In this document: piece after piece, positions 33,378 to 44,616 of the stretch | How positions within the stretch are numbered: position 1 is the stretch's first letter | Layout: each line of letters begins with the position of its first letter | NCBI RefSeq assembly: GCF_031582885.1 | Contig: NZ_CP133988.1 | Span: 813,501-877,500, forward strand | Direction: 5' to 3' | DNA length: 64,000 bases | DNA from: Streptococcus parasanguinis | GTDB taxonomy: Bacteria; Bacillota; Bacilli; Lactobacillales; Streptococcaceae | Notes under the pieces: generated by a model | Databases searched by the model: none | What the model was told of the DNA's origin: nothing | What the model saw: only the letters and a program-made list of their open reading frames with translations | Position numbers and translations under genes: made by a program

Positions 33378-35627
33378 ATGTCAACTACAATTATCGGTTT
33401 CCCACGTTTGGGTGAATTCCGTGAATTAAAATTTACAACTGAAAAATACTTTAGAAAAGAAATCTCAGCAGACGAGCTCTTGGCAGCTGCTAAAGACTTG
33501 CGTGCAAAACACTGGAACATTGTTAAAGAACAAGGCATCTCAGAGATTCCTTCAAATGACTTCTCACACTACGACAATTTCCTTGATGCAGCCTTCCTTT
33601 TCAACGTCGTGCCTGCATCTGTTCAAAACTTGGATTTGACAGACCTTGAACAATACTTCGCTTTGGCGCGTGGTTACCAAGGTGAAAAAGGGGATGTCCG
33701 TGCCCTTCCAATGAAAAAATGGTTCAACACCAACTACCATTACATCGTTCCTAAATTTGAAAAAACAACAGAAGTGAAATTGGCTGGTCACAAGATTTTT
33801 GATGAGTACCAAGAAGCCAAAGAATTGGGCATCAACACTCGTCCAGTAGTCGTTGGACCATTCACTTTCCTTCAATTATCTGACTTTGAAGATGGTGTGA
33901 AAGCTGAGGACTTCGTAGACAGCTTGGTTGCTGCTTACCAAGAAGTCTTTGCCAAATTGGCTGAGCTTGGTGCGACTCGTATTCAACTCGATGAGCCAGC
34001 TCTTGTCAAAGATTTGTCAGCTGAAGAAAAAGCTCTCTTCTTGAACCTCTACAACAAACTCTTGGCTGACAAGAAAGGTCTTGAAGTCTTGATCCAAACT
34101 TACTTTGGTGATGTTCGTGATGTCTACAATGACCTTGTAAACTTGCCAGTAGATGGTATCGGTCTTGACTTTGTTGAAGGGAAGAAAACACTTGAATTGG
34201 TGAAAGGTGGCTTCCCAGCTGATAAGACCCTTTATGCTGGTATTGTGAATGGGAAAAACATCTGGCGTAACAACTACGAGAAGAGTCTTGCAATTCTTGA
34301 ACAAGTTCCAGCTGAAAAGGTTGTCTTGACGACTTCTTGCTCCCTTCTTCATGTGCCATTTACAACGGCTAACGAAGATTTTGAACCAGCTATTTTGAAC
34401 CACTTCGCCTTTGCGGTTGAAAAATTGGGTGAATTACGTGACTTGGATGCCATCCGCAATGGTCAAGGAGCAGAAGCTCTTGCTGCCAACAAAGAACTCT
34501 TTGCAACAGAACGCGTTGGAGCAAATGCTGAACTTCATGCTCGCATCGCAGCTTTGACAGAAGCAGACTACACTCGCTTGCCAGCCTTTGCAGAACGGGA
34601 AGAAATCCAAAAAGAAGCCTTCAAGCTTCCAGCACTTCCAACCACTACCATTGGTTCATTCCCTCAAACTAAGGAAGTACGTGCCAAACGTTTGGCCTTC
34701 CGTAAGGGTGAATTGACTCAAGAAGAATATGATGCCTTCCTTGCTGAAACGATCGACGAATGGATCAAATGGCAAGAAGAAGTTGGATTTGACGTGCTTG
34801 TACACGGTGAATTCGAGCGGAACGACATGGTTGAGTACTTCGGTCAAAACTTGTCTGGTTACCTCTTCTCTAAGAATGGTTGGGTACAATCATACGGTAT
34901 GCGTGGGGTGAAACCACCAATCATCTGGGGTGATGTGACTCGTCTTAACCCAATCACTGTGAAATGGTCTAGCTACGCACAAAGTCGTACGGACAAACCT
35001 GTTAAAGGGATGTTGACTGGACCTGTTACCATCCTTAACTGGTCATTCCCACGTGAAGATATCTCTATCAAGGATTCTACTCTTCAAATCGCTCTTGCCA
35101 TCAAGGATGAAGTTCTTGACCTTGAAGCTGCAGGCGTGAAGATCATCCAAATCGACGAGGCTGCTCTTCGTGAAAAATTGCCACTCCGTCGTAGCGACTG
35201 GTACGAAGACTACCTTGACTGGGCGATTCCAGCCTTCCGTTTGGTACACTCAACTGTTGCACCAGACACACAAATCCACACTCACATGTGTTACTCAGAA
35301 TTTACAGATATCATCCCAGCTATCGACAACTTGGATGCAGACGTCATCTCATTTGAAGCTAGCCGTTCAAACCTTGAAATCTTGGATGAGTTGAAAGCCA
35401 AAAACTTCCAAACAGAAGTTGGACCTGGGGTTTACGATATCCACTCACCACGTGTCCCACAAGACGGTGAAATCGATCACACTATTGAAGCAATCTTGGC
35501 AAAAGTACCAAGTGGCAAAGTTTGGATCAACCCTGACTGTGGTTTGAAGACTCGTGGAATTAAAGAAACAAAAGAAAGCTTGATCAAACTCGTTAATGCT
35601 GCTAAAGAAGCGCGTGAACACTTGTAA
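33378..35627 (+). CDS. metE: Cobalamin-independent methionine synthase
   Basis: A 749-residue two-barrel enzyme that transfers the methyl group of 5-methyl-THF-polyglutamate to homocysteine. The N-terminal half begins T-I-I-G-F-P-R-L-G. The C-terminal catalytic half has [11 protein letters not shown], the zinc ligands His and Cys in H-T-H-M-C-Y-S-E-F, and the third ligand Cys in [12 protein letters not shown] 33378 lies seven bases after GGAGG; the longest frame starts 12 codons upstream. It uses very common codons throughout, a sign of high expression. metF follows after 113 bases. Confidence 0.97.
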   Translation: MSTTIIGFPRLGEFRELKFTTEKYFRKEISADELLAAAKDLRAKHWNIVKEQGISEIPSNDFSHYDNFLDAAFLFNVVPASVQNLDLTDLEQYFALARGYQGEKGDVRALPMKKWFNTNYHYIVPKFEKTTEVKLAGHKIFDEYQEAKELGINTRPVVVGPFTFLQLSDFEDGVKAEDFVDSLVAAYQEVFAKLAELGATRIQLDEPALVKDLSAEEKALFLNLYNKLLADKKGLEVLIQTYFGDVRDVYNDLVNLPVDGIGLDFVEGKKTLELVKGGFPADKTLYAGIVNGKNIWRNNYEKSLAILEQVPAEKVVLTTSCSLLHVPFTTANEDFEPAILNHFAFAVEKLGELRDLDAIRNGQGAEALAANKELFATERVGANAELHARIAALTEADYTRLPAFAEREEIQKEAFKLPALPTTTIGSFPQTKEVRAKRLAFRKGELTQEEYDAFLAETIDEWIKWQEEVGFDVLVHGEFERNDMVEYFGQNLSGYLFSKNGWVQSYGMRGVKPPIIWGDVTRLNPITVKWSSYAQSRTDKPVKGMLTGPVTILNWSFPREDISIKDSTLQIALAIKDEVLDLEAAGVKIIQIDEAALREKLPLRRSDWYEDYLDWAIPAFRLVHSTVAPDTQIHTHMCYSEFTDIIPAIDNLDADVISFEASRSNLEILDELKAKNFQTEVGPGVYDIHSPRVPQDGEIDHTIEAILAKVPSGKVWINPDCGLKTRGIKETKESLIKLVNAAKEAREHL

Positions 35628-35740
35628 GAAATGTTTCGAGGACCTTCTATCATCGTGTAGAGGGTTTTCGAATCGTTCCCTTATCCTAGAAATAGTGGCT
35701 CAGAGTTCTTGATCAAAGAAACAAAAGAAAAGGATAGAAT

Positions 35741-36616
35741 ATGTCACAACACACACCGTCTCTGTCATTTGAAGTTTTTCCTCCAAATCCTGAAGTAGGC
35801 AATGCCAAACTCTTACGTGCTTTGGCAAATATGCAGGAGCTAGCTCCTCACTTTATTAGTGTGACCGCTAGCAATAATAAATACAATATCAAAGAGACGA
35901 CGGTTGCTTTAGCCAATTACATTCAAAATGAATTGTCTATTCCGACGATTGCTCACTTGCCAGCCGTCTATTTGAGCAAGGAAAAAGTGGCCGATACTCT
36001 TCATGAGTTAGATGAAGTAGGAGTTCATCGGATTTTGGCTCTGCGTGGGGATATTATCCCTGGTGTGGAACCTTTAAAAGACTTTCGTTATGCAACGGAT
36101 CTGATTGAATTTATTAAAACAGAAGCTCCCCATTTTGAGGTGATTGGTGCTTGCTATCCTGAGGGACATCCGGATTCTCCAAACCAAATTTCAGATATTC
36201 AAAATCTTAAAAAGAAGGTAGATGCAGGGTGCTCTAGTTTGGTCACTCAACTTTTCTTTGACAATGAGCGTTTCTATGATTTTCAAGATAAGTGTACTTT
36301 AGCTGGGATCAATGTTCCTATTCATGCAGGAGTGATGCCGATTCTCAATCGCAATCAGGCCCTTCGTCTCCTTAAGACTTGTGAAAATGTTCATATCCCA
36401 CGGAAGTTTAAAGCGATTTTAGACAAGTATGAGCATGATCCAAAGTCTCTTCGCGCAGCTGGCTTGGCTTATGCAGTCGATCAAATTGTTGATTTGGTTA
36501 CTCAAGATGTGGCAGGTGTCCATCTTTACACCATGAACAATGAAGATGTCGCTTACCACGTCTACCAAGCAACAAAGGCTTTATTTGCTCATCAACCGAA
36601 TTTTGAAGTGAATTAA
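35741..36616 (+). CDS. metF: 5,10-methylenetetrahydrofolate reductase
   Basis: A 291-residue flavoprotein (TIM barrel) that makes 5-methyl-THF for MetE. It opens L-S-F-E-V-F-P-P-N-P, the MetF family start. L-R-G-D-I (FAD/folate site) and C-Y-P-E-G-H-P, followed by Q-L-F-F-D-N, are present. It is cotranscribed with or closely follows metE, completing methyl-group supply for methionine. A strong terminator ends the unit. Confidence 0.95.
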   Translation: MSQHTPSLSFEVFPPNPEVGNAKLLRALANMQELAPHFISVTASNNKYNIKETTVALANYIQNELSIPTIAHLPAVYLSKEKVADTLHELDEVGVHRILALRGDIIPGVEPLKDFRYATDLIEFIKTEAPHFEVIGACYPEGHPDSPNQISDIQNLKKKVDAGCSSLVTQLFFDNERFYDFQDKCTLAGINVPIHAGVMPILNRNQALRLLKTCENVHIPRKFKAILDKYEHDPKSLRAAGLAYAVDQIVDLVTQDVAGVHLYTMNNEDVAYHVYQATKALFAHQPNFEVN

Positions 36617-36639
36617 TCAACACTTTTAGTAGGAAGTGT

Positions 36640-36675
36640 AGAGATTGAGAAAGAATCGTTCTCAGTCTCTTTTTA
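36640..36675 (+). terminator. Intrinsic terminator of metE-metF
   Basis: 12-bp stem AGAGATTGAGAA with TTCTCAGTCTCT (one G-T pair) followed by TTTTT. Confidence 0.9.
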
Positions 36676-36689
36676 TTTGGATAAATTAC

Positions 36690-36718
36690 TTGCTAAAAGC
36701 CAACTTTTTTTTTATAGT
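36690..36718 (+). promoter_or_regulatory. Promoter of the SARP-like regulator gene
   Basis: TTGCTA (36690-36695), a 17-base spacer and TATAGT (36713-36718). Confidence 0.6.
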
Positions 36719-36748
36719 ATTAATATGAAGTTTTTGGAGGCGCTTGCA

Positions 36749-39685
36749 ATGAAGAAAAGTCTGAAGTTGAAGTTATTTGGACCCCCTAAGGTTGTTTTCA
36801 ATCAGAAAACTATTCGGTTTTCTTTCTCGAAGATGGAGGCCTTGCTTTATTACTTGGCAGTCATGGGCCAGGTCAACCGAGATGAAATCGCCGGTATTCT
36901 TTGGGGAGATAAGGAAAACCAAGTAGCTCGCAAAAACTTACGGAATACGGTTTACCAAGCCAATAAAATTTTTGAAGGAGATATCATTGTCTCTCCAAGT
37001 CGGAGCAGTTTGGCCCTTAATCCTGATTTGAGCCTTTCTTTGGATGTCAAACTCTTTGAAAGAGATCCACTAAGTGCCTTGGATCTTTATCGGGGAGACT
37101 TTTTAGAGGGCTTCTATGTCAAGGATGATGAAGACTTTGATCAGTGGGCTTCTCGCAAACGGGATGCTTATAGGAAGCTCTATGTCGAAAACTGCTATCA
37201 AAAAATTGAGCAGGTCGGTTTTGCAGATCCTAGTATAGAACTCTTGCTCCATCATTTGGTAGAGCTGGATGAATTTGAAGAGAAAAATTACCAGCTCTTG
37301 ATGGAGTATTATAGCTTCCATCATCAGCTAGGAAAATTTTTCGAGACCTATTATAAGCTAGTCGATTTATTGGATCGCGAGCTCAGTGTGCGTCCCAGTC
37401 GAGCGATTGAGGAACTTTATCACTCTGTTTTGGAAGCCAAACGAACTCATAAACTGAGTCATCGCATAAATATCCATGAACTTCCCTTTTTTGGTCGGAA
37501 GCAAGAACTCTCGCAGCTCGAGGAATACCTCTCTTTAGTCGAGACGGGTGAAGCGGTAGGGCCTTTTCTCGTGATGGGGCAATCTGGAACAGGCAAGAAA
37601 CGTCTCTTACGGCAGTTGGTCTTGATGTCCAATCGCAGTTTTAATTTTATCAAGGTGGAAGGAAAAGCTACCAGTCAGCGCTATGAAGGAAGCGCCTGGA
37701 ATGATCTCAGACAAGCGCTAGAGAAACTGGGGGATGAGATGGGAATTTCCCTTCTGGAAGAGGAGGATGATCTCATTTCTGTATGGAATCAGCTTCAGAG
37801 CCTTAGCAAAGAAAAACCGCTCCTGATCCTGCTTGAAAACGCCCAGTGGATCGATGCAGTGTCTCTAGAAAAAGTGAAACAACTAGAGGAGCGAAGAAAC
37901 CAGGAGAAATGGCAACTGATTTTTACAGCTGAAGAGCCTCTGCCAGCTTCCTTCGTCAACTTCTTGGGGAGCTTGAAGGTAGAGAAAAGGCTGTCTCAAC
38001 TAGAGTTGACCAATTTTGCCCCAAGTGAAAGTCGTGCTCTCTTGAAAGGGGAACTGGGAGCAATAGAGCCTGCAGTGATGGAGCAGATGGTCGAATGGAG
38101 TGAAGGCAGTCCGTTCTTTCTGTCCAGCTATATCGAAGAGTGGAAAGAAAATGAAAATTTAGAACCCTTGCCTGATATCATTCAAGCCTATCTTTCTCAG
38201 GAGCTTGGGGATATGAGCAGTGAGGAAGAGGCTCTTCTACACTACCTATCTTGTTTTCATAAGCCAATTTCTCTGTCTATCTTAGCAGAATTGACGGCTA
38301 CAGAGCTTCCTGTTTTGACAGAATTAATCGAGCCTTTATCTGAAAGAGCGATCGTCTCAATCGTAGAAGAAGGAGAGGCTCTCATGGTTCAATTCTGCAA
38401 GCAATTGGTAGCCATGTACTTTTACCATCTTCTTTCGCCAGCTAGACGGCGGCTCTTCCACCAACAAATTGCGCAAAAATTGGAAGAAACTTTAGAAGAT
38501 TCGACGGACCTTCTTCTTTATAAGGAAATTGCCTACCAATACAAACAATCCCAAAATCTTTTGCGTTCCATATCTTTTGAGTTGACCTATTTAGAAGAAA
38601 TCCTTCAGCTGGAGCATGAGCTGTTTCCGATTTATTCCAAGGTAGATGAGGGGTTCCTATCAGATGGTACAAATAGCCATTTGGACATTTTTGGAGAGCT
38701 ATCCCGCATTCGCCAAGAATTAGATAACCTCTTTTCAAGGCACCAAAGAGATAGAGAATACAAGCATTTACAACTGCGTTACTTGTACCTAGAAGGTCGC
38801 TATTTTATTCGAAGTGGGGAGTATCAAAAGGGGATTCATGATATCCAAAAAGTCATCTCCTATGCGCGGGAACTCAAGCAATCCGACTTCCTCTTAGAGG
38901 GTTATCGGCAAATCATTTATTATTGCATTCAAACGGAAAATATCTCTGAGATGGCCTATTATACAGATTTAGCTTTAGAAGATGCCATCCAAGCTAATAA
39001 TCATGAGGTCATCGCGATCCAGTTGCGTTTGAAGGGCTTGTATCACCTGATGGTTGGGGATGAGGAGCAGGCAACCCGGCATCTGTATCGCTCTATTGAT
39101 TGCTTTAGTTTGACCAATAGCATGCAGGCCAAGTATGCCATTCAAATTGCAGCTTCTTTGGCCTACCTCGCTGAAATCGAGCAAGTGAGAGGGCATTTCC
39201 AAGTAGCGGTCACCCACTTAGAAGAGGTTCTGCGTTTGGTGGGAGATCAAGCTGTTGATTCCGTCCGCGTCGTCTTTGATATTGATCTTGGGATCGCCTA
39301 TTATTGGAAGGGAGATTTGATTCAAGCTCGCCTCTGTTTTGACAGAGCTCAGAAGATTTTGTCCAGTGTTCGTTTCCCTTGGAAGGAAGAATTGCTCGAA
39401 TTTTACCAATCCTTGATTGCTTGTCAGCAAGGGGATCAGGAGAAGGTTGCGGATTATCTGGCTCGAAAAGAAAGGACGATGAATCCATCTGCCAATTCGC
39501 GGGATAAGGGGATGGTTCATTATCTATTGGCTTTCTTATCTAATCAAAAGGAGAAGGGAGAAGAGCTAGCTCCTGCCCTGAGCACCTTCTTGAAAGAAGA
39601 TAAGAATTACTACAAGAAGGTGGCAGAACAACACTTGAATCCTTACAGAGATCGTCAGTTTCTTAAGAAATTAAAAGACCTGTAG
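36749..39685 (+). CDS. SARP/BTAD-type transcriptional regulator with AAA and TPR-like domains
   Basis: A 978-residue protein. Residues about 4-90 form an OmpR-like winged helix (K-L-K-L-F-G-P-P-K-V, then R-D-E-I-A-G-I-L-W-G), and about 95-230 a bacterial transcriptional activator domain. An AAA/NTPase module follows with Walker A G-Q-S-G-T-G-K-K (about 277) and Walker B L-L-I-L-L-E-N-A-Q-W-I-D (about 360). The last 400 residues are helical, TPR-like. ATG 36749 has GGAGG at the right distance; the longest frame is 24 codons longer. The design is that of signal-integrating activators of the SARP-STAND kind. It borders the hut cluster, converging on hutG, and is the only sizeable regulator in that stretch, so it may control hut genes. 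That link is inference. Confidence 0.8.
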   Translation: MKKSLKLKLFGPPKVVFNQKTIRFSFSKMEALLYYLAVMGQVNRDEIAGILWGDKENQVARKNLRNTVYQANKIFEGDIIVSPSRSSLALNPDLSLSLDVKLFERDPLSALDLYRGDFLEGFYVKDDEDFDQWASRKRDAYRKLYVENCYQKIEQVGFADPSIELLLHHLVELDEFEEKNYQLLMEYYSFHHQLGKFFETYYKLVDLLDRELSVRPSRAIEELYHSVLEAKRTHKLSHRINIHELPFFGRKQELSQLEEYLSLVETGEAVGPFLVMGQSGTGKKRLLRQLVLMSNRSFNFIKVEGKATSQRYEGSAWNDLRQALEKLGDEMGISLLEEEDDLISVWNQLQSLSKEKPLLILLENAQWIDAVSLEKVKQLEERRNQEKWQLIFTAEEPLPASFVNFLGSLKVEKRLSQLELTNFAPSESRALLKGELGAIEPAVMEQMVEWSEGSPFFLSSYIEEWKENENLEPLPDIIQAYLSQELGDMSSEEEALLHYLSCFHKPISLSILAELTATELPVLTELIEPLSERAIVSIVEEGEALMVQFCKQLVAMYFYHLLSPARRRLFHQQIAQKLEETLEDSTDLLLYKEIAYQYKQSQNLLRSISFELTYLEEILQLEHELFPIYSKVDEGFLSDGTNSHLDIFGELSRIRQELDNLFSRHQRDREYKHLQLRYLYLEGRYFIRSGEYQKGIHDIQKVISYARELKQSDFLLEGYRQIIYYCIQTENISEMAYYTDLALEDAIQANNHEVIAIQLRLKGLYHLMVGDEEQATRHLYRSIDCFSLTNSMQAKYAIQIAASLAYLAEIEQVRGHFQVAVTHLEEVLRLVGDQAVDSVRVVFDIDLGIAYYWKGDLIQARLCFDRAQKILSSVRFPWKEELLEFYQSLIACQQGDQEKVADYLARKERTMNPSANSRDKGMVHYLLAFLSNQKEKGEELAPALSTFLKEDKNYYKKVAEQHLNPYRDRQFLKKLKDL

Positions 39686-39761
39686 TGTCTCTTATCTAAA
39701 TCATAAGTGAAGGATAAGAGGCCATGCCTCCTTTCAGGCAAAGATCATTGTGCTGAAAATG

Positions 39762-39807
39762 AAAAAAGCATAGAAATACCCAAGCAATGAGTGTTTCTAT
39801 GCTTTTT
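39762..39807. terminator. Bidirectional terminator
   Basis: AAAAAAGCATAGAAA pairs with TTTCTATGCTTTTT between the regulator gene and the converging hutG. Confidence 0.88.
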
Positions 39808-39825
39808 ACGTGTGTAGAAATCTTC

Positions 39826-40818
39826 TTAGTTCAGTTTTTGTTGCGCCAATATTTGGGTCAAGTAAAAGATAAAGGTCGCAGCAAGATTTGAAGTATGATT
39901 GTCAATGTCATGAGGAGGAGAAACTTCCACGACATCAAATCCGACTAGTTTGCCACTAGCAGCAATGTGTTGGAGAAGCAGGAGGGCTAGTTTAGGATCG
40001 ACACCAAGTGATTGGATGGCGCTAACACCAGGAGCAGAGCCGACCGCAAAGCAATCCATATCAATAGACAGATAGATCGCGGTTTGGTTTTCTAAAAATT
40101 GATCGATTCGATCCAGAATGGCTTGGTGGCTCATCTGGAAGAGATCTTGGCCAGTTAAAAAATCAATGCTTGGTGTTTTAGCAACGTAATTAAAGAGGAA
40201 GAGGTTATTATTGTGCTCTTGGATCCCCAGGATGAGGTAAGGGAAGTCCTGACCTTTTTCTTTAGCATGATCAGCCATTTGACGAAAACCTGTTCCAGAA
40301 TTGGGACCGGTTTGGTCGTAAGGTCGCAAATCAAAGTGGGCATCCAGATTGATCACAGCCAGTTGTTCATCTTTTTCTAAACTGGATTGAATCCCTAGAT
40401 AGTGGCCGTAAGCAGTTCCGTGACCGCCTCCTAGGACAATGGGTTGGATCCCTAATTGGTACATGCGCTGGATCGCTTGTGAGAGGCTTTCTTGGAGTTC
40501 TTCTAGTGAATGGTTAGGCCCGTCAATATTTCCCACATCATACACTGTCACATTGGTTCCCCAGTGCCATGGAAGTTTAGCGATTTGAGAACGGATGGCT
40601 GTAGGACCCTCGACTGCTCCTACACGCCCATTATTGATATAGACTCCTTTGTCACTCTTAAAGCCGATGATCCCAAAGGTCATACCCTCAAATGGAGTGA
40701 GGGTCTCGTCGTTTAGGTCTAAAAATTTGGTGACCATTCCCCATTTGGCCGTGTAGGGATTGTCCTCGATGCTACCTTGGTAGTAGCTGTAGGTCATTGG
40801 ATAGTAGTTTGTGAGCAA
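39826..40818 (-). CDS. hutG: Formimidoylglutamase
   Basis: A 330-residue ureohydrolase (arginase fold) that splits N-formimino-L-glutamate to glutamate and formamide. The two-manganese ligands are visible in [16 protein letters not shown] and S-I-D-M-D-C-F. The start is TTG 40818, eight bases after GGGAGG; an ATG seven codons further in (M-T-Y-S-Y-Y) lacks a ribosome site. It is the last gene of the minus-strand hut cluster. The cluster also encodes the alternative folate route for the same substrate (ftcD). Confidence 0.9.
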   Translation of the reverse strand: MLTNYYPMTYSYYQGSIEDNPYTAKWGMVTKFLDLNDETLTPFEGMTFGIIGFKSDKGVYINNGRVGAVEGPTAIRSQIAKLPWHWGTNVTVYDVGNIDGPNHSLEELQESLSQAIQRMYQLGIQPIVLGGGHGTAYGHYLGIQSSLEKDEQLAVINLDAHFDLRPYDQTGPNSGTGFRQMADHAKEKGQDFPYLILGIQEHNNNLFLFNYVAKTPSIDFLTGQDLFQMSHQAILDRIDQFLENQTAIYLSIDMDCFAVGSAPGVSAIQSLGVDPKLALLLLQHIAASGKLVGFDVVEVSPPHDIDNHTSNLAATFIFYLTQILAQQKLN

Positions 40819-40900
40819 GCTTGTCGCCTCCCTTATTTTTCTGAAAGCAGGCAGAGGCTGAGAAGATCGCCAGCCTCTGTTTTGCTTTATTCTTACTGTA

Positions 40901-42442
40901 TCAGTATTGAATGCTTAAGTCAACTGCTTTTTCGATGGTTGCTAAGAATTCTTCGCTTTCGACAACAGCAGATGCTTTATTAAGTTCTTCAAAGATTTCG
41001 ATATCTTTGTCAAATTCAATGAAGTTCAGTTTTTGACGAATCAGCTCATAAGCTGGTTTTGTACCTTTACCAAGTTCATGATTTTCTGGCTTGAGATCCA
41101 AGGCTTGGCAAGCTGCCATGATTTCAGTAGCAACGATGCGACGTGAGTTTTTAAGAATTTCTGCTGCTTTACGAGCGGCAGTCGTTCCCATGCTGACGAA
41201 ATCTTCTTGGTTTTCACAAGATGGAATAGAATCGACACTAGCAGGGTGAGCCAAAATTTTATTTTCCGATGCAAGGGATGCACAAGCATACTGGGTAATC
41301 ATGAAGCCTGAGTTGAGTCCAGGGTGTTTGACCAAGAAGGATGGTAATTTACTGAGTTGGCTGTTGACCAAGCGTTCCACCCGACGTTCAGATACGTTCC
41401 CAATTTCAGAAAGGGCAATGCCTAAGAAGTCAAATGGTTGCGCCATTGGTTCACCGTGGAAGTTACCTCCTGAGATGACGTGTCCTTCTTTGGTAATGAT
41501 TGGGTTATCTGTGACAGAGTTGATTTCGATTTCAACTTTTTCTTTTACGTAAGCAATAGAATCCTTGCTGGCTCCATGGATTTGAGGGATACAGCGAAGT
41601 GTATAAGGATCTTGTACCCGTTGTTGAGTCGCAACAGTGGTATTCTTGCTTCCTTCAAGAAGGTTACGGATGTTGCGAGCAGTTGCCAATTGTCCACTTT
41701 GTGGGCGGATGGAATGAAGGTCTTCTTCGAATGGACTGGTAATTCCATTGTGAACTTCCATTGAGAGAGCACCAGCGATATCAGAGAGTTTGAGCAATTG
41801 GATACCATCATAAGTCGCAAGAGCACCGATACCCGTTAGGACGGTTGTACCGTTGATCAAGGCAAGCCCTTCTTTAGCAGCTAATTGGATCTTCTCAATT
41901 CCAGCACGATCTAAGGCTTCTTGACCACTGAGAAGTTCTCCTTTGTAGTAGGCGCGTCCAAGACCCAACATTGGTAAAACCATATGAGCAAGTGGTGCTA
42001 AGTCTCCAGAAGCTCCGAGAGAGCCTTTTTCAGGGATATAAGGAGTGACTCCTTTGTTGAGCAATTCTAACAGTTTTTCAACAGTTGACAGACGAATGCC
42101 AGAATAACCTTTCAAGAGTGAGTTGATACGGATCAGCATGATGGCACGAACGGCATCTTCAGGAAGTGGATCACCGAAGCCAGATGAGTGAGTTCGGATC
42201 AGGTTTTCTTGCAGTTGAACAGTATCTTCTGGAGAGATGCTGACATTACAGAGGGAACCAAAGCCAGTGGTTACACCATAGACGACTCGTTTTTCACGGA
42301 CAATGTCATCAACGATTTTACGGGATGCGATAACGGCTTCTTTGGCTTGTTCATCAAGCTCACATTGGGCACCGTGCCGAGCTACAGCGATGACTTCTTC
42401 GAGTGTTAAGCTATTACCATCTAAATGAATCAATTGAGTCAT
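40901..42442 (-). CDS. hutH: Histidine ammonia-lyase
   Basis: A 513-residue enzyme, standard family length, that deaminates histidine to trans-urocanate, the first step of the pathway. The Ala-Ser-Gly triad that cyclises to the MIO cofactor is A144-S145-G146 in [12 protein letters not shown]. Other landmarks are N-G-T and Q-D-x-Y-S/T-L-R-C. ATG 42442 lies behind CGGAGG; the longer frame runs 31 codons upstream without support. Although it is the first step, it sits near the 3' end of the cluster behind a 215-base gap, so it may have an added promoter. Confidence 0.95.
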   Translation of the reverse strand: MTQLIHLDGNSLTLEEVIAVARHGAQCELDEQAKEAVIASRKIVDDIVREKRVVYGVTTGFGSLCNVSISPEDTVQLQENLIRTHSSGFGDPLPEDAVRAIMLIRINSLLKGYSGIRLSTVEKLLELLNKGVTPYIPEKGSLGASGDLAPLAHMVLPMLGLGRAYYKGELLSGQEALDRAGIEKIQLAAKEGLALINGTTVLTGIGALATYDGIQLLKLSDIAGALSMEVHNGITSPFEEDLHSIRPQSGQLATARNIRNLLEGSKNTTVATQQRVQDPYTLRCIPQIHGASKDSIAYVKEKVEIEINSVTDNPIITKEGHVISGGNFHGEPMAQPFDFLGIALSEIGNVSERRVERLVNSQLSKLPSFLVKHPGLNSGFMITQYACASLASENKILAHPASVDSIPSCENQEDFVSMGTTAARKAAEILKNSRRIVATEIMAACQALDLKPENHELGKGTKPAYELIRQKLNFIEFDKDIEIFEELNKASAVVESEEFLATIEKAVDLSIQY

Positions 42443-42601
42443 ATAAAACCTCCGATTATGAATAGTTGTTCTGTGGAAGTAGTGTTGTTTACTTCGGTTT
42501 GAATACCAAACATGGGCCCATTGTCTATTGATCATAAAAATTGAAAAGTGTCATAGAGAAAAGGGCTCAGGTTTGACATTCGTGGAGTCCTAGATGGGTT
42601 A

Positions 42602-42626
42602 GGGAGCAAAACTGAGCTTTGCTCCC
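42602..42626. other. Hairpin in the permease-hutH spacer
   Basis: GGGAGCAAA pairs with TTTGCTCCC around ACTGAGC. There is no T-run, so it is more likely a processing or attenuation structure than a full terminator. Nothing else is recognisable in 42443-42657. Confidence 0.4.
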
Positions 42627-42657
42627 GTCTCTGTTCCCATCTACTGTGTAAAGAAAA

Positions 42658-44001
42658 TTAGTGAGGAAGGGTTTTCGATTTATGTAGTTTATCGCCGTGG
42701 AAAACAAAGTAAAGTCCACTTGCAATCACGAGACCGATGGCCCCCCAAACAAAGTTCATTAGGTTGTCCCCTGCAATCATCAAGATACTGATCACAACGG
42801 CTAGAACTGGGATAACGGGACCAAATGGTACTCGGAAGGTAACCTTTTTGTCTGGGTACATTTTTCTGAGTTTGATGGCTGCCAAAGCTGTTGGAATGTA
42901 TTGGAAGAAACGGAAGACAACACTAAAGGTTGCTAAGGATTCAAAAGAGCCAGATAACAAGAGTAAGAAAGCGAAGATACCAGAAATGATAATGGCAATG
43001 ACAGGGGCATTCTTAGAGTTTGTTTTTCCAAGCCCTTCTGGCAAGAGTTTTTCAGTTGCTAATGCGGCACCAAAACGAGGGACCATGATGGATTCACCGA
43101 TGTTTAGACCGGCGATTGAAATGAGGGCTCCGTAAGAAACGAGTGGAGCTCCGATAGGGCCAATCATTTCGACAAATGCGTCTTGTACCGGTGCACCGGT
43201 TTGCATAATGCGACCACCAAGCATGGCGATTGTTCCAGCGATGATCAACATGTAGAGAACAGATACAATACTGATAGAACCTAGAATAGCGCGGGGAACG
43301 TTCTTTTCAGGGTTGCGCATTTCCCCTGCAACGATAGACATGGTTTCAAATCCGATGAAACCGTAGAAGATGTAGACGGCTGTACTAGAAATAGAACTGA
43401 AGAGGTTTGTTCCACTTTCCAATTGAAGGAAAGGTGTGAAGTTGCCTTTGCTCACGCCACCGGAAATGAAGAAGATGGCAAAGAGTGAGAAGAGGACAAT
43501 TGGAATTAATTTTGCAACAGTAGCTGTCAGAGTAAACATCTTAGAGGTTTTCAGACCGGCAATGTTCATCAGACTCAAGAGAATCAGCATACCGATACTG
43601 ATCGGAAGGTTGTAGCCTTCAAATGCTGGGAAGGTGATGATGAAGATCTTAGCAAAGCCGGCTAACATGGCAGCCCAAGCGATAACAGTAACGGCCCAAC
43701 CGAGAATCCCAACGTTAAAGCCAACGAAGTCTCCGAAAGCGGCTTTTGAGTATTGCATGGCTCCACCGTTTTTGTCGAAGTAGCCAGCCGTTTCAGCCAG
43801 ACAGGCTGATAGTAGCATGACGAGAATGGCAACCCCGAACATGACAGCTAGAGAAGCTGGTCCGAGGCCAGAATAAATTTTTTGAGGGAGGAGGAAGATA
43901 CCAGATCCGATTACGGCGTTGATACCGTAAAGAGTGGCACCGCTAAAGCTGAATTTCGCTTTTTCTTGTTCCTCAATCGACTGTTTATGTGCTCCGTTCA
44001 T
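42658..44001 (-). CDS. APC family amino acid permease, probably for histidine
   Basis: A 447-residue carrier with about twelve membrane helices. The APC signature in helix 1, N-A-V-I-G-S-G-I-F-L-L-P (residues about 28-39), contains the G-S-G substrate-binding turn. G-F-I-G-F-E-T (helix 6) is also typical. Its place between hutD and hutH argues that it brings in histidine, or exchanges it for a product such as glutamate. The ribosome site AAAGGAG is strong. Substrate is by context only. Confidence 0.85.
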   Translation of the reverse strand: MNGAHKQSIEEQEKAKFSFSGATLYGINAVIGSGIFLLPQKIYSGLGPASLAVMFGVAILVMLLSACLAETAGYFDKNGGAMQYSKAAFGDFVGFNVGILGWAVTVIAWAAMLAGFAKIFIITFPAFEGYNLPISIGMLILLSLMNIAGLKTSKMFTLTATVAKLIPIVLFSLFAIFFISGGVSKGNFTPFLQLESGTNLFSSISSTAVYIFYGFIGFETMSIVAGEMRNPEKNVPRAILGSISIVSVLYMLIIAGTIAMLGGRIMQTGAPVQDAFVEMIGPIGAPLVSYGALISIAGLNIGESIMVPRFGAALATEKLLPEGLGKTNSKNAPVIAIIISGIFAFLLLLSGSFESLATFSVVFRFFQYIPTALAAIKLRKMYPDKKVTFRVPFGPVIPVLAVVISILMIAGDNLMNFVWGAIGLVIASGLYFVFHGDKLHKSKTLPH

Positions 44002-44022
44002 AATGTTTCTCCTTTGTGAACA

Positions 44023-44601
44023 TTATTGTAGTCCAGTCCAGATAGCAATCGGTTGCTCCCCAGACTGATGGGGTAAAAACGTGATTGTCATCTCTTGAAG
44101 AGGAGATGCTTGTTCGATCACCAGGAGCTCGTGAGTTTGGAGAGTTTGAGAATGATTGTTTCCCCATTCGAGTGTTAGTGGACAGAGAGCGTAGATCAAT
44201 TGATAGCGACTCTGACTTTTGACACTCTCTTTTGGGGATATAGCACTCATATGCCCCTGATAAGAAGGTTTGTAAATCAAATTAAAGTCTTGACAAGTCC
44301 CTTGGCTAGATACAGGATCTCCCCCATCAAAGAAGTAGCTTTGAAAGGGGTTCAAAACCACTTCTTTATGGTGATGGGTGAGCCTAATGGAGGCATTCAA
44401 GGGCATCAAGATTCGGTGGTAGCCCGTGAGATCGGTAAAGTTACTTTTTTCGACCTCTACCGTTGCAGTAGAGAGGCGGAAGTCAAAGGTCCGATCTGGA
44501 TAGCTTCCTCCCTCTGGGGAGAGAAAGAGTTGGGTGGTTTGGCCACCGGACCAGGTAGAAATTTGATAATCTGCGGGGGTAAGATGAAGGAGAGTCACCA
44601 T
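44023..44601 (-). CDS. hutD: HutD family protein
   Basis: A 192-residue cupin-like protein of the HutD/Ves family. The conserved opening is W-S-G-G-Q-T-T-Q-L-F (residues about 18-27), followed by F-D-F-R-L-S-T-A-T-V-E and F-x-G-G-D-P. HutD in Pseudomonas is not catalytic in the pathway but limits hut overexpression, perhaps by binding formimino-glutamate. Its place inside the cluster supports the name. It lies 15 bases downstream of fhs and 21 upstream of the permease gene. Confidence 0.82.
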   Translation of the reverse strand: MVTLLHLTPADYQISTWSGGQTTQLFLSPEGGSYPDRTFDFRLSTATVEVEKSNFTDLTGYHRILMPLNASIRLTHHHKEVVLNPFQSYFFDGGDPVSSQGTCQDFNLIYKPSYQGHMSAISPKESVKSQSRYQLIYALCPLTLEWGNNHSQTLQTHELLVIEQASPLQEMTITFLPHQSGEQPIAIWTGLQ

Positions 44602-44616
44602 AGGACGCCTTCTTTC

